Origin: Cellulophaga sp. L1A9
Lineage (GTDB): Bacteria; Bacteroidota; Bacteroidia; Flavobacteriales; Flavobacteriaceae
Assembly (NCBI RefSeq): GCF_009797025.1
Contig: NZ_CP047027.1
Span: 1,798,001 to 1,862,000, forward strand
Length of the DNA stretch: 64,000 bases
Reading direction: 5' to 3'
Below are positions 10,464-18,937 of this stretch, one piece after another. Positions within the stretch are counted from its first letter, which is position 1. Each line of letters begins with the position of its first letter. The notes under the pieces were generated by a model. It was not told the origin of the DNA and made no database searches. It saw only the letters and a program-made list of their open reading frames with translations. The position numbers and the translations under genes were made by a program.

Positions 10464-10506
10464 TTGACAATTGATTACTTAATCGTAATATTGCAATATA
10501 ACAATT
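10464..10506 (+). promoter_or_regulatory. Candidate ars promoter and ArsR operator, copy 1
   Basis: A TTG at 10464 and a TAATATTG box at 10487 are 20 nt apart, matching the flavobacterial -33/-7 layout (TTG-N17-23-TAnnTTTG) with one mismatch. Overlapping it is the perfect palindrome ATATTGCAATAT, inside a 25-bp box (10482-10506) repeated at 10862. This placement suggests ArsR autorepression. Assignment is by position and symmetry only. Confidence 0.55.
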
Positions 10507-10510
10507 AAGT

Positions 10511-10843
10511 ATGGGCTTAGCTAAATCAGAAATATTTACAGCAGAACAAAACGAAATAGCAAATTTTGCTAAGGCTTTTGGGCATCCTGCTAGAGTGGCT
10601 ATTTTACAACATCTATTTAAAATAAATTCTTGTATTTGTGGTGATCTAGTAAATGAAATTGGTCTTGCACAGCCCACCATTTCTCAGCATTTAAAAGAGT
10701 TAAAACATTTAGGACTAATCAAAGGCACCATTGACGGTACTAGTGTTTGTTACTGTATTGATGCCGTTAATTGGGAAAAAATGAAATCTAAAATGGAACT
10801 CTTATTACATCTAGACCATCCGAAGGAAAACGATTGTTGTTAA
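10511..10843 (+). CDS. arsR: ArsR-family metalloregulator
   Basis: Winged-helix repressor of 110 residues. The motif SCICGDLV places Cys41 and Cys43 as in the As(III)-binding ELCVCDL loop of ArsR proteins. The recognition helix follows as LAQPTISQHLKEL. A terminal Cys-Cys pair may add a third thiol ligand. It heads the arsenic operon and is expected to repress it until arsenite binds. A palindromic operator-like site overlaps its promoter. Confidence 0.92.
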   Translation: MGLAKSEIFTAEQNEIANFAKAFGHPARVAILQHLFKINSCICGDLVNEIGLAQPTISQHLKELKHLGLIKGTIDGTSVCYCIDAVNWEKMKSKMELLLHLDHPKENDCC

Positions 10844-10861
10844 AAAAATTTGAATCTATTC

Positions 10862-10886
10862 ATCGTAATATCACAATAAAACAATT
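10862..10886 (+). promoter_or_regulatory. Second copy of the ars operator-like box
   Basis: This 25-bp segment matches 10482-10506 at 22 positions (shared blocks ATCGTAATAT and AACAATT). It sits 5 nt before its downstream ATG; copy 1 sits 4 nt before its own. It probably lets ArsR act inside the operon. The palindrome is less perfect here. Confidence 0.5.
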
Positions 10887-10891
10887 TCATT

Positions 10892-11359
10892 ATGAAACTA
10901 TCAGAAATAAAATCGCACTTAAAAAATTTAAAAACTATTGCTTTTCAATTGCCAGACGGCTCCTTAGTACCTAGTCACTTTCATGTAACAGAAGTAGGTA
11001 AAGTAACTAAAAACTTTATTGATTGTGGTGGTACTGTCCGCAATGAAGAAGTCGTTAATTTTCAACTGTGGAATGCAGATGATTATGACCACAGACTACA
11101 TCCAGAAAAACTAGTTCATATTATTGAATTATCTGAGAAAACCTTAGCTATTCCAGATTTAGACATTGAAGTAGAATACCAAGGAACAACCATTGGTAAA
11201 TTTGGGTTAGACTTTAATGGAACTAATTTTTTACTAACTACCAAACAAACAGATTGTTTGGCAAAAGATAATTGTGGTATTCCAGAAGCAAAACCAAAAT
11301 TAAAAATGGCTACCCTAGAAAGTGGAAATTCTTGTACTCCTAACTCTGGATGCTGCTAA
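10892..11359 (+). CDS. DUF6428 family protein of the ars operon
   Basis: Cytoplasmic protein of 155 residues resembling the DUF6428 family, found mainly beside ArsR and Acr3 genes in Bacteroidota. Recognisable parts are the N-terminal LPDGSLVPSHFHVTEVG and the DCGGTVRNEEVVNFQLW segment. The tail holds several Cys residues (DCLAKDNCG and SCTPNSGCC), suggesting metalloid or metal binding, perhaps as an arsenite chaperone. That role is inferred. It follows arsR and has its own operator-like box. Confidence 0.75.
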   Translation: MKLSEIKSHLKNLKTIAFQLPDGSLVPSHFHVTEVGKVTKNFIDCGGTVRNEEVVNFQLWNADDYDHRLHPEKLVHIIELSEKTLAIPDLDIEVEYQGTTIGKFGLDFNGTNFLLTTKQTDCLAKDNCGIPEAKPKLKMATLESGNSCTPNSGCC

Positions 11360-11360
11360 A

Positions 11361-11849
11361 ATGAAAATTGTACCCATTACCGAAACTAATTATCCGCTGG
11401 TTGCTAAGATTTACCAAGAGGGCATTAGTACCGGTATGGCTACTTTTGAGACTACCGTCCCCTCTTGGAGAAACTGGGAAAAAGCCCACTTAAATATTGG
11501 AAGAATTGCCATTATAGATGCGGAAAAAATGCTTGGTTGGGCTTCTTTAGCTCCAGTTTCTAACAGATATGTCTACCGCGGCGTAGCCGAAGTAAGCGTT
11601 TATGTTGCGGAGAATGCCAGAGGAAATGGGGTTGGAAAAAAGTTGCTCTTAGAATTAATAAAGATTAGTGAGGCCCATACGATTTGGACCTTGCAAGCCG
11701 GCATCATGACCACAAACATACCAAGCATACAACTGCATACATCCTGTGGTTTTAGAATTATTGGCTACCGCGAGAACATTGGCAAACTAAAAGAGACCTG
11801 GCTAGACAATACCCTATTAGAAAGAAGAAGTACAATTATTGGAATATAA
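11361..11849 (+). CDS. GNAT acetyltransferase, ArsN/phosphinothricin type
   Basis: GNAT-fold N-acetyltransferase of 162 residues, resembling phosphinothricin and arsinothricin N-acetyltransferases (ArsN1). Seen are the acetyl-CoA loop ARGNGVGKKLL, the SVYV strand before it, and the C-terminal HTSCGFRIIGYRE..KLKETW typical of the PAT group. ATG at 11361 is chosen because it begins one base after the stop of the previous gene. A longer frame from 11322 would run through the preceding coding sequence. Context suggests acetylation of an organoarsenical or related amino-acid analogue. Confidence 0.82.
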   Translation: MKIVPITETNYPLVAKIYQEGISTGMATFETTVPSWRNWEKAHLNIGRIAIIDAEKMLGWASLAPVSNRYVYRGVAEVSVYVAENARGNGVGKKLLLELIKISEAHTIWTLQAGIMTTNIPSIQLHTSCGFRIIGYRENIGKLKETWLDNTLLERRSTIIGI

Positions 11850-11861
11850 AACAACCTAAAA

Positions 11862-12491
11862 ATGACACTAACAACAACTTTATTTGCACCTATTGAAAAC
11901 GTTATTGCTTCCTTGCAACCGAACACCGTAACTGAAGAAAGAAAACAAACGCTGCAACCTTTGGTAGATTATATCCAAAGTAAAGTAGAAACTGACCAGT
12001 CTGTTCGTTTAAACTTTATATGCACTCATAACTCACGAAGAAGCCACCTATCGCAAGTTTGGGCCCAAGCAATTGCCAATTACCTGAACATTAAAAATGT
12101 ATCTGCTTATTCTGGAGGAACAGAAGCTACTGCTCTTTTTCCTATGGCTGCAGAAACATTAAAAAGCGCTGGTTTCCAAATTAAAACGCTTTCTGAAGGT
12201 ACTAACCCTGTTTATAGTATTAAGTATGCACCAAATGAAGCTCCAATCATTGGTTTTTCTAAAAAGTACGATGATAGTTTTAATCCTGAATCTGAATTTG
12301 CAGCAATCATGACATGCTCACAAGCCGATGGGGGTTGTCCTTTTATTGCAGGCGCAGAAAAGCGTATTCCTATCACCTTTGAAGATCCTAAGGCTTTTGA
12401 TAATACACCGCAACAGGCAGAAAAATATAAAGAGCGTAGCTTACAAATAGCAACAGAGCTTTTATACGTATTTTCAAACATTAAAGCATAA
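11862..12491 (+). CDS. arsC: Arsenate reductase, LMW-phosphatase fold with three-Cys relay
   Basis: Cytoplasmic arsenate reductase of 209 residues. The P-loop [10 protein letters not shown] gives nucleophile Cys54 in a CX5R motif. A Cys152-x6-Cys159-Pro motif ([10 protein letters not shown]) reproduces the second and third cysteines of the thioredoxin-coupled ArsC family. Asp175 in FEDP is the expected general acid. Compared with the ~130-residue pI258-type enzyme it has a ~45-residue N-terminal extension. It converts As(V) to As(III) for the Acr3 pump encoded 11 bp downstream. Confidence 0.85.
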   Translation: MTLTTTLFAPIENVIASLQPNTVTEERKQTLQPLVDYIQSKVETDQSVRLNFICTHNSRRSHLSQVWAQAIANYLNIKNVSAYSGGTEATALFPMAAETLKSAGFQIKTLSEGTNPVYSIKYAPNEAPIIGFSKKYDDSFNPESEFAAIMTCSQADGGCPFIAGAEKRIPITFEDPKAFDNTPQQAEKYKERSLQIATELLYVFSNIKA

Positions 12492-12502
12492 TTCCAAAGA
12501 CC

Positions 12503-13546
12503 ATGAAAAAACTAAGTTTTTTAGATAATTATTTAACCGTCTGGATTTTTATTGCCATGATTATTGGCGTGCTAATAGGTAATTTTTTTCCTTCTTTTCC
12601 AGCTATTGTAAATGGCGCCAGTAGCGGCTCCACCAATATTCCTATAGCTATTGGATTAATTTTAATGATGTACCCGCCTTTAGCCAAAGTAAATTATGCC
12701 TTACTACCAAAGGTGTTTAAAAACGTAAAAATACTATCCATATCCCTAATTTTAAACTGGATTATTGGGCCTATTTTAATGTTCATATTAGCCATTGTCT
12801 TTTTACAAGATCATCCTCATTATATGGTTGGGCTCATTTTAATCGGCTTAGCTCGTTGTATCGCAATGGTTTTAGTTTGGAATGATCTTGCAGAAGGTAG
12901 TAGCGAATATGGCGCAGGCCTTGTTGCTTTAAATAGCATTTTTCAAGTATTTGCCTATAGTTTCTATGCGTGGTTATTTATTACCGTATTACCTCCGTAT
13001 TTTGGTTTTGAAGGTGCTATTGTAGACATCTCTATTGCTACCATAGCCGAGAGCGTGGCTATTTACTTAGGAGTTCCGTTTTTATTGGGTATTCTAAGCC
13101 GCATCATTTTAGTAAAATTAAAAGGAGAAGAATGGTACACACAGAAATTTATTCCTACCATTTCACCCATAACTTTAATTGCACTGCTTTTTACCATTGT
13201 CATCATGTTTTCCTTAAAAGGAGAATTAATTGTGACCATTCCTGGAGATGTTTTATTGATTGCCATTCCCCTACTCATCTACTTCACTTTAATGTTTGTT
13301 ATAGGGTTCTTCTTTACTAAAGCTATGGGAGCCACTTATGATAAGACTGCCGCCGTAGCCTTTACAGCTGCAGGTAATAATTTTGAATTAGCCATTGCGG
13401 TAGCTATTGCAGTATTCGGACTCAATTCTGGAGAAGCTTTTACAGGGGTAATTGGTCCTCTAGTAGAAGTTCCTGCATTAATTCTATTGGTACGTGTTTC
13501 CTTTTGGCTGCGAAAGAAATACTTCGGTAAAGAGGTACATTCCTAA
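12503..13546 (+). CDS. acr3: Acr3 arsenite efflux transporter
   Basis: Inner-membrane As(III) exporter of 347 residues with about 10 hydrophobic segments. Family signatures include [14 protein letters not shown] with the conserved membrane Cys119, [12 protein letters not shown], and [13 protein letters not shown] containing the conserved Glu of the last helices. It is the final gene of the arsenic operon and completes reduction plus export. Confidence 0.93.
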   Translation: MKKLSFLDNYLTVWIFIAMIIGVLIGNFFPSFPAIVNGASSGSTNIPIAIGLILMMYPPLAKVNYALLPKVFKNVKILSISLILNWIIGPILMFILAIVFLQDHPHYMVGLILIGLARCIAMVLVWNDLAEGSSEYGAGLVALNSIFQVFAYSFYAWLFITVLPPYFGFEGAIVDISIATIAESVAIYLGVPFLLGILSRIILVKLKGEEWYTQKFIPTISPITLIALLFTIVIMFSLKGELIVTIPGDVLLIAIPLLIYFTLMFVIGFFFTKAMGATYDKTAAVAFTAAGNNFELAIAVAIAVFGLNSGEAFTGVIGPLVEVPALILLVRVSFWLRKKYFGKEVHS

Positions 13547-13710
13547 TTAATATGAGCATAATACGCATTTAGGAGCGTTAAAAAGTCTTAATTAGTCATT
13601 CTATTTTTAACGATTTTCTTAAATTTCACGATTATTTGATTGAAATAGGAAGAATATCACAATTCCGGCTTCTAAATTTCAATCATATTCATCTTATTTT
13701 TTAGACGTCT

Positions 13711-14574
13711 ATGAAATTATACCCAATAGAAACTGGCAATTTTAAGCTAGATGGCGGTGCTATGTTTGGCGTAGTGCCAAAAACACTATGGACAAGAACC
13801 AACCCTGCAGACGCCTCCAATAGAATAGATCTTGCTGCCCGTAGTTTATTAATTGAAGAAGGCAATCGCTTAATTCTTATTGATACCGGAATGGGAAATA
13901 AACAATCCGATAAATTCTTCGGGTATTATGACATGTGGGGAGATCATACCCTTGAAAAATCGTTGAAATCCCACGGTTTTCATAAAGATGATATTACGGA
14001 TGTTTTTATGACGCATTTGCATTTTGACCATTGTGGAGGAAGTGTTCAGTGGAATAAAGACAGAACTGGTTATGAACCTGCTTATAAAAATGCCAAGTTC
14101 TGGACCAATAAAGAACATTGGCAATGGGCTACAGTACCTAATAACCGTGAAAAAGCCTCTTTTTTAAAAGAAAATTTACTTCCCATGGAAGAAAGTGGAC
14201 AACTTCATTTTATAGAACGCACCAATACTACAGACTTTCAAATTTCATCAGAATTAGGATTTAACATTCTATATGTAGATGGTCACACAGATAAGCAAAT
14301 GATTCCTCAACTGCAGTATAAAGGAAAAACACTGGTCTTTATGGCAGATTTGCTTCCTACCGTTGGGCATATTCCTTTACCTTTTGTCATGGGATATGAC
14401 ACCCGCCCTCTGTTAACATTAGCCGAGAAAGAAAAATTTCTAAATAAAGCTGCTGCTAACGACTTCTATCTTTATCTAGAACATGATGCACACAATGAAA
14501 TTTGCACGGTACAAGAAACAGAAAAAGGAATCCGTTTAAAGGACATTCACACCTTCAATAGCATTTTCGAATAA
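13711..14574 (+). CDS. Metallo-beta-lactamase-fold hydrolase
   Basis: Protein of 287 residues without a signal peptide. The zinc motif THLHFDHCGG gives His102, His104, Asp106 and His107. Further likely ligands lie in VDGHTDKQ, MADLLP and LEHDAHN. Overall layout resembles AHL-lactonase-like and other MBL-fold hydrolases (LIDTGMGNKQ near the start), but the substrate cannot be read from sequence. It is monocistronic, between the ars operon and a subtilase gene. Confidence 0.82.
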   Translation: MKLYPIETGNFKLDGGAMFGVVPKTLWTRTNPADASNRIDLAARSLLIEEGNRLILIDTGMGNKQSDKFFGYYDMWGDHTLEKSLKSHGFHKDDITDVFMTHLHFDHCGGSVQWNKDRTGYEPAYKNAKFWTNKEHWQWATVPNNREKASFLKENLLPMEESGQLHFIERTNTTDFQISSELGFNILYVDGHTDKQMIPQLQYKGKTLVFMADLLPTVGHIPLPFVMGYDTRPLLTLAEKEKFLNKAAANDFYLYLEHDAHNEICTVQETEKGIRLKDIHTFNSIFE

Positions 14575-14632
14575 GCATATTCACAATTATTTATAACTCA
14601 AAAATCAATATAGTTTTTAAAACTACTCAAGT

Positions 14633-16273
14633 ATGACTACTAATTTTTCCAAATCAATTTTAGGGCTCGCCATTTGCTCTTTACTTTTATCAAGCTGTGG
14701 TACTACAGCACCAGTACTTATTAGCACCCCTATAGAAAACATCGATGCCATTCCGCTAAAAATAGCAGATTTATCAGATGCTCAAAAGAAAACCTGGGGT
14801 CACCTAGATCTTACCACAGATACGATTCCTGGAATGGCTGTTGAAAAAGCGTATAGCGACATCATAAAAGGAAAAAAAGGAGAAAAAATCATTGTTGCTG
14901 TGTTAGATTCAGGAATGGATTTAGAACATGAAGACTTGGTAAATGTATTGTGGACCAATACAAAAGAAATTGCTGGGAATAACAAAGATGATGACAATAA
15001 TGGGTACATAGATGATATTCATGGCTATAACTTTTTAGGAACATCTTATAATGAACAATTAGAGGCTGCTAGAATTTTACGTCTTAATTTAGGCGATGCT
15101 GAAATGCAAGCAAGAGCAAAAAAGGTAATTGATGCCGATGCTCAAAAATACTTAGCCTATAAAAATCAGTTGGACCAAATGCTTCCTGCTATTAAAAGTG
15201 CGGACGCAGCTATTACAGCGCATTTAGGTAAAAGTGATTACACTAAAAAAGAAGTTGCTGCTATTTCAACAGAAGATGCTACTTTATTACAGAGTAAATC
15301 TATTGTAACTCAAATGTTTGCTTATGGTGATTCTATGGCAGAAGTGATAACACAATTAGAAGGTGATATCGATGGCTTAATAGAACGTTTAAACTATAAC
15401 TTAAATGTTGATTTCAATGGTAGAACTGAAGTTGGTGATAACCCATACGATATTAAAGATTTAGGATACGGAAACGGAAACCCTCAAAATAGTGTAGACA
15501 CTGAAAGTCATGGTACGCACGTTGCTGGTATCATTGGTGCACAACGTGGAAATGGAAAAGGGGTAGATGGTGTTGCTAATAATGTGGCAATAATGAGCAT
15601 TAGAGCAGTACCCAATGGTGATGAGTACGATAAAGATATTGCTTTAGGTATCCGTTATGCCGTAGACAATGGCGCAAAAATCATCAACGGTAGTTTTGGT
15701 AAAGCCTTCTCTCCAAATGCAGAATGGGTTTATGATGCTATCAAATATGCAGCTTCTAAAGATGTATTATTTGTACATGCTGCCGGTAATGAAGGTGAAG
15801 ATTTAGATGACCCAACCAATGCTAATTTCCCAAATGATCAAATAAACAATGGTGCAGAAATTGCAGATAATGTAATTACAGTAGGGTCATTAACGGCTAA
15901 ATACGGTTCAGGGTTGGTTTCTACTTTTTCTAACTACGGAACTATTAATGTAGATGTATTTGCTCCTGGTAGCGATATTTATGCTACAGTGCCAAATAAT
16001 AAATATGAATACAATAGTGGTACATCAATGGCATCTCCTGCAGTTGCTGGGGTTGCAGCATTAATTTGGTCTCAATATCCATCATTAAAAGCAAGCCAAG
16101 TAAAGAAAATTATCTTACAATCTGGTTTAACCACTAAAACACAAGTAACTGTTCCGGGAGAAGATGCTGGTGCTAAAGAATTTTCTGCTTTATCAAAATC
16201 AGGAAAAATGGTAAACGCATACAATGCATTGCTGCTTGCTGAGCAAATCGCTTCAGGAAAAGTAAAATTATAA
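14633..16273 (+). CDS. Subtilisin-family (S8) serine protease lipoprotein
   Basis: Exported, lipid-anchored peptidase of 546 residues. The N-terminus carries a signal with lipobox LLSSC. The catalytic triad is Asp92 (VAVLDSGMD), His293 (SHGTHVAGI) and Ser465 (GTSMASPAVAG), with the oxyanion Asn in HAAGNEG. About 100 extra residues lie between the Asp and His motifs, longer than in minimal subtilisins and partly helical (Ala/Gln/Lys-rich). It probably degrades peptides at the outer membrane or periplasm. A strong terminator follows. Confidence 0.9.
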   Translation: MTTNFSKSILGLAICSLLLSSCGTTAPVLISTPIENIDAIPLKIADLSDAQKKTWGHLDLTTDTIPGMAVEKAYSDIIKGKKGEKIIVAVLDSGMDLEHEDLVNVLWTNTKEIAGNNKDDDNNGYIDDIHGYNFLGTSYNEQLEAARILRLNLGDAEMQARAKKVIDADAQKYLAYKNQLDQMLPAIKSADAAITAHLGKSDYTKKEVAAISTEDATLLQSKSIVTQMFAYGDSMAEVITQLEGDIDGLIERLNYNLNVDFNGRTEVGDNPYDIKDLGYGNGNPQNSVDTESHGTHVAGIIGAQRGNGKGVDGVANNVAIMSIRAVPNGDEYDKDIALGIRYAVDNGAKIINGSFGKAFSPNAEWVYDAIKYAASKDVLFVHAAGNEGEDLDDPTNANFPNDQINNGAEIADNVITVGSLTAKYGSGLVSTFSNYGTINVDVFAPGSDIYATVPNNKYEYNSGTSMASPAVAGVAALIWSQYPSLKASQVKKIILQSGLTTKTQVTVPGEDAGAKEFSALSKSGKMVNAYNALLLAEQIASGKVKL

Positions 16274-16302
16274 GAATTTCGCTAAAAAGACCTAGCAGAA
16301 CT

Positions 16303-16353
16303 AAAAAGGTCATAGAAATTTTAAGTGATGCTTTTAATTTCTATGACCTTTTT
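16303..16353 (+). terminator. Intrinsic terminator after the subtilase gene
   Basis: An 18-bp perfect stem (16303-16320 with 16336-16353) has a 15-nt loop and ends in a T-run. Confidence 0.88.
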
Positions 16354-16392
16354 ATCTTTAAGGCAATTGACTAATTATACTCCAATAAATAA

Positions 16393-18246
16393 ATGACAAT
16401 GAAAAAAACAATTCTCAGCCTTTTGGTTTTGGTTACGAGCCTTAGTGGTTTCGCCCAAAACACTTCGTATTGGCAACAACATGTAGATTACACTATGGAT
16501 GTAAACATGGATGTAAAGACACACCAGTACACAGGAACTCAAAAATTAGTATACACCAACAATTCTCCAGACGCATTAAACAAAGTATATTATCACTTGT
16601 ATTTTAATGCCTTTCAACCGGGGAGTGAAATGGATCGGCGTTTACAAAGCATCGCAGATCCTGATGATCGAATGATGGCCGATGGAAAAAGTAGAATTTC
16701 TACGTTACAGCCTGATGAAATAGGATACTTACATCCTACTTCACTTACCCAAAACGGAAAGTCTGTTACGTTTTCAGAAGAAGGTACTGTTCTTGTTGTT
16801 ACGTTAGCAGAAGCTATACCAGCAGGAGGTACAGCAACTTTTGATATGGTTTTTAAAGGTCAAATTCCTATTCAAATTCGCCGTTCTGGTCGCGATAGCG
16901 AAGAAGGTGTTGCGCTTTCTATGAGTCAGTGGTATCCAAAACTAGCCGAGTATGATTTTGAAGGATGGCATGCAGATCCGTATATCGCACGTGAATTTCA
17001 AGGCGTATGGGGAGATTTTGATGTAAAACTTACGATAGATAAAAACTACACTGTAGGTGGAAGTGGCTATTTACAGAATGCACAAGAAATTGGTCATGGT
17101 TATGAAGCACCTGGAACCAAAGTAAAAAAACAAAAAGGAAAAACCCTTACTTGGCATTTTAAAGCTCCAATGGTGCATGACTTTATGTGGGCTGCAGATC
17201 CTGAATATGTTCACGATACCTTACAAGTTGAAAACGGACCAATGCTTCACTTTTTATACAAAGACAAAGCGGAACTTAAAGAGAACTGGAAAAAATTACA
17301 GCCTAAGGCTGCTGAAATGATGCAGTTTTATAGTAAAAATGTAGGGCAATACCCATACGATCAATACTCCATTATTCAAGGTGGTGATGGCGGAATGGAA
17401 TATGCTATGGCTACTTTAATTACTGGAGAGCGTAAATTTGGAAGCCTTGTTGGGGTTACTGCCCATGAAATGGCACACTCTTGGTTTCAACATATTTTGG
17501 CCTCAAATGAAGCCAAACATGAATGGATGGATGAAGGGTTTACAAGTTTTATATCACACCTATACATGAATGAATATATGGGCGAGAAAAAAACAAATCC
17601 GTTTGAAGGGTCTTACAAAGGGTATAACTACTTAGTAAAATCTGGTAAGGAACAACCACAAACAACACATGCAGATCGTTATGCTGAAAACATGCCATAT
17701 AGTATTGCTGCCTATAGTAAAGGAGAAATATTCTTAGCACAATTAGGGTATATCATTGGTCAGGATAAATTGATGGAAACCTTAAAGAAGTATTTTACAG
17801 ATTTCAAATTCAAGCACCCGACGCCTAATGACATCAAAAGAACTGCTGAAAAGGTTTCTGGAATGGAATTAGATTGGTATTTGACAGATTGGACGCAAAC
17901 AACAAATACTATTGATTATGGAATCAAAGATGTAGTTGCCGTAGGTGAGCAAACAAAAGTAACTTTAGAGCGTATTGGTTTAATGCCAATGCCTGTTGAT
18001 GTATTGGTGGTTTATACTGATGATACTCAGGAAACATTCTATGCACCACTTAGAATGATGCGTGGCGAAAAAGAAAACCCTTACCCTAATTTAGAACGCA
18101 CCGTTTTAGAAGATTGGCCATGGGCTTTTCCAACTTATGATTTTATGATTTCTAAACCTTTGGCAACGATTAAAGCAATTGTTATTGATCCTTCACAATT
18201 AATGGCTGATGTAAATGCCGAAAATGGTGTTTGGGAAAGCAACTAA
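16393..18246 (+). CDS. M1-family zinc metallopeptidase
   Basis: Secreted or periplasmic aminopeptidase-like enzyme of 617 residues with signal peptide KKTILSLLVLVTSLSGFAQ. The zinc motif is His358-Glu-x-x-His362 (HEMAHSW) with the third ligand Glu381 in WMDEGF, an exact HExxH-x18-E spacing. The upstream GGMEYAMAT corresponds to the substrate-binding GxMEN box. The first ~220 residues form the beta-rich N-terminal M1 domain. Start could equally be the second Met at 16399. Confidence 0.92.
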   Translation: MTMKKTILSLLVLVTSLSGFAQNTSYWQQHVDYTMDVNMDVKTHQYTGTQKLVYTNNSPDALNKVYYHLYFNAFQPGSEMDRRLQSIADPDDRMMADGKSRISTLQPDEIGYLHPTSLTQNGKSVTFSEEGTVLVVTLAEAIPAGGTATFDMVFKGQIPIQIRRSGRDSEEGVALSMSQWYPKLAEYDFEGWHADPYIAREFQGVWGDFDVKLTIDKNYTVGGSGYLQNAQEIGHGYEAPGTKVKKQKGKTLTWHFKAPMVHDFMWAADPEYVHDTLQVENGPMLHFLYKDKAELKENWKKLQPKAAEMMQFYSKNVGQYPYDQYSIIQGGDGGMEYAMATLITGERKFGSLVGVTAHEMAHSWFQHILASNEAKHEWMDEGFTSFISHLYMNEYMGEKKTNPFEGSYKGYNYLVKSGKEQPQTTHADRYAENMPYSIAAYSKGEIFLAQLGYIIGQDKLMETLKKYFTDFKFKHPTPNDIKRTAEKVSGMELDWYLTDWTQTTNTIDYGIKDVVAVGEQTKVTLERIGLMPMPVDVLVVYTDDTQETFYAPLRMMRGEKENPYPNLERTVLEDWPWAFPTYDFMISKPLATIKAIVIDPSQLMADVNAENGVWESN

Positions 18247-18268
18247 TCTCTAAACGAGAATGCTATTG

Positions 18269-18299
18269 AAAAGGCGTTGCGAAAGCAGCGCTTTTTTTG
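18269..18299 (+). terminator. Intrinsic terminator after the M1 peptidase gene
   Basis: A 12-bp stem with two wobble pairs closes a GAAA tetraloop (18281-18284) and is followed by a T7 run. Confidence 0.85.
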
Positions 18300-18439
18300 T
18301 TTTTATCCTATTGGTTTTCCATGATTACTAATTGTAAAACAGAAAAGTAAATGGCTGTTCAAGTGCATCCAGAACTTCTAAGAATACAAAAAAATTCCCC
18401 ACAACTGCTTCTCAATAATAACTATATCATTCGAAACAG

Positions 18440-18447
18440 TATCTTTG
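18440..18447 (+). promoter_or_regulatory. Flavobacterial -7 element for rnpA
   Basis: TATCTTTG matches the TAnnTTTG consensus exactly. Transcription should begin a few bases downstream, so the TTG codon at 18445 inside this box cannot be the rnpA start. Confidence 0.65.
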
Positions 18448-18468
18448 CAGCATACAGCAATAAAAACC

Positions 18469-18888
18469 GTGGAAGACAAGCCTAATTTTAGCTATTCAAG
18501 AGCAGAAAAATTAAAAAGCAAAAAGCTTTTTGAAATAATGTTTACAGAGGGAAAAAGCGTAGCTAATTTTCCGCTACGTGTTATTTATGTAAAAACGGAC
18601 TTCAAAGATAATGTGGCCATAAAAGCTGGTGTTACCGTTTCCAAACGTAATTTTAAAAGTGCTGTAAAACGGAATAGGATTAAACGCATTTTACGTGAAG
18701 CATACCGCCTTAATAAATCTATTGTTCTTAACAATAGTACAGACAAGTATGCGTTGTTAATCTTATACCTAGGGAAAGAAATGCCCGAAAGTCACGCAAT
18801 ACACCAGAAAATGGAAGTACTGCTTGAAAAATTCGTCAAAAAAATAAGCCAAGAGCCCATAAAATCAATTCCAAAAGAAGTCAGCTAA
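18469..18888 (+). CDS. rnpA: Ribonuclease P protein component
   Basis: RNase P protein of about 139 residues, which assists the RNA subunit in tRNA 5'-end processing. The family core is clear: RLKSKK-like start (KLKSKKLFEIMF), then FPLRVIYV, AGVTVSKRNF and the RNA-binding signature AVKRNRIKRILREAYR. GTG at 18469 is preferred. The upstream TTG at 18445 is part of the promoter -7 box. The short C-terminal tail is Lys/Ser-rich. The S41 protease gene follows in the same orientation after 49 bp, a pairing frequent in Flavobacteriaceae. Confidence 0.9.
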   Translation: MEDKPNFSYSRAEKLKSKKLFEIMFTEGKSVANFPLRVIYVKTDFKDNVAIKAGVTVSKRNFKSAVKRNRIKRILREAYRLNKSIVLNNSTDKYALLILYLGKEMPESHAIHQKMEVLLEKFVKKISQEPIKSIPKEVS

Positions 18889-18937
18889 TTCCACCACTTG
18901 TGGTTGTTTTACTGAGCTATTCTAAATAAAAGTATCC

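Noticed and set aside
18445..18468. TTG as rnpA start
   Set aside because: The codon is part of the -7 promoter element TATCTTTG, so GTG at 18469 is used instead.
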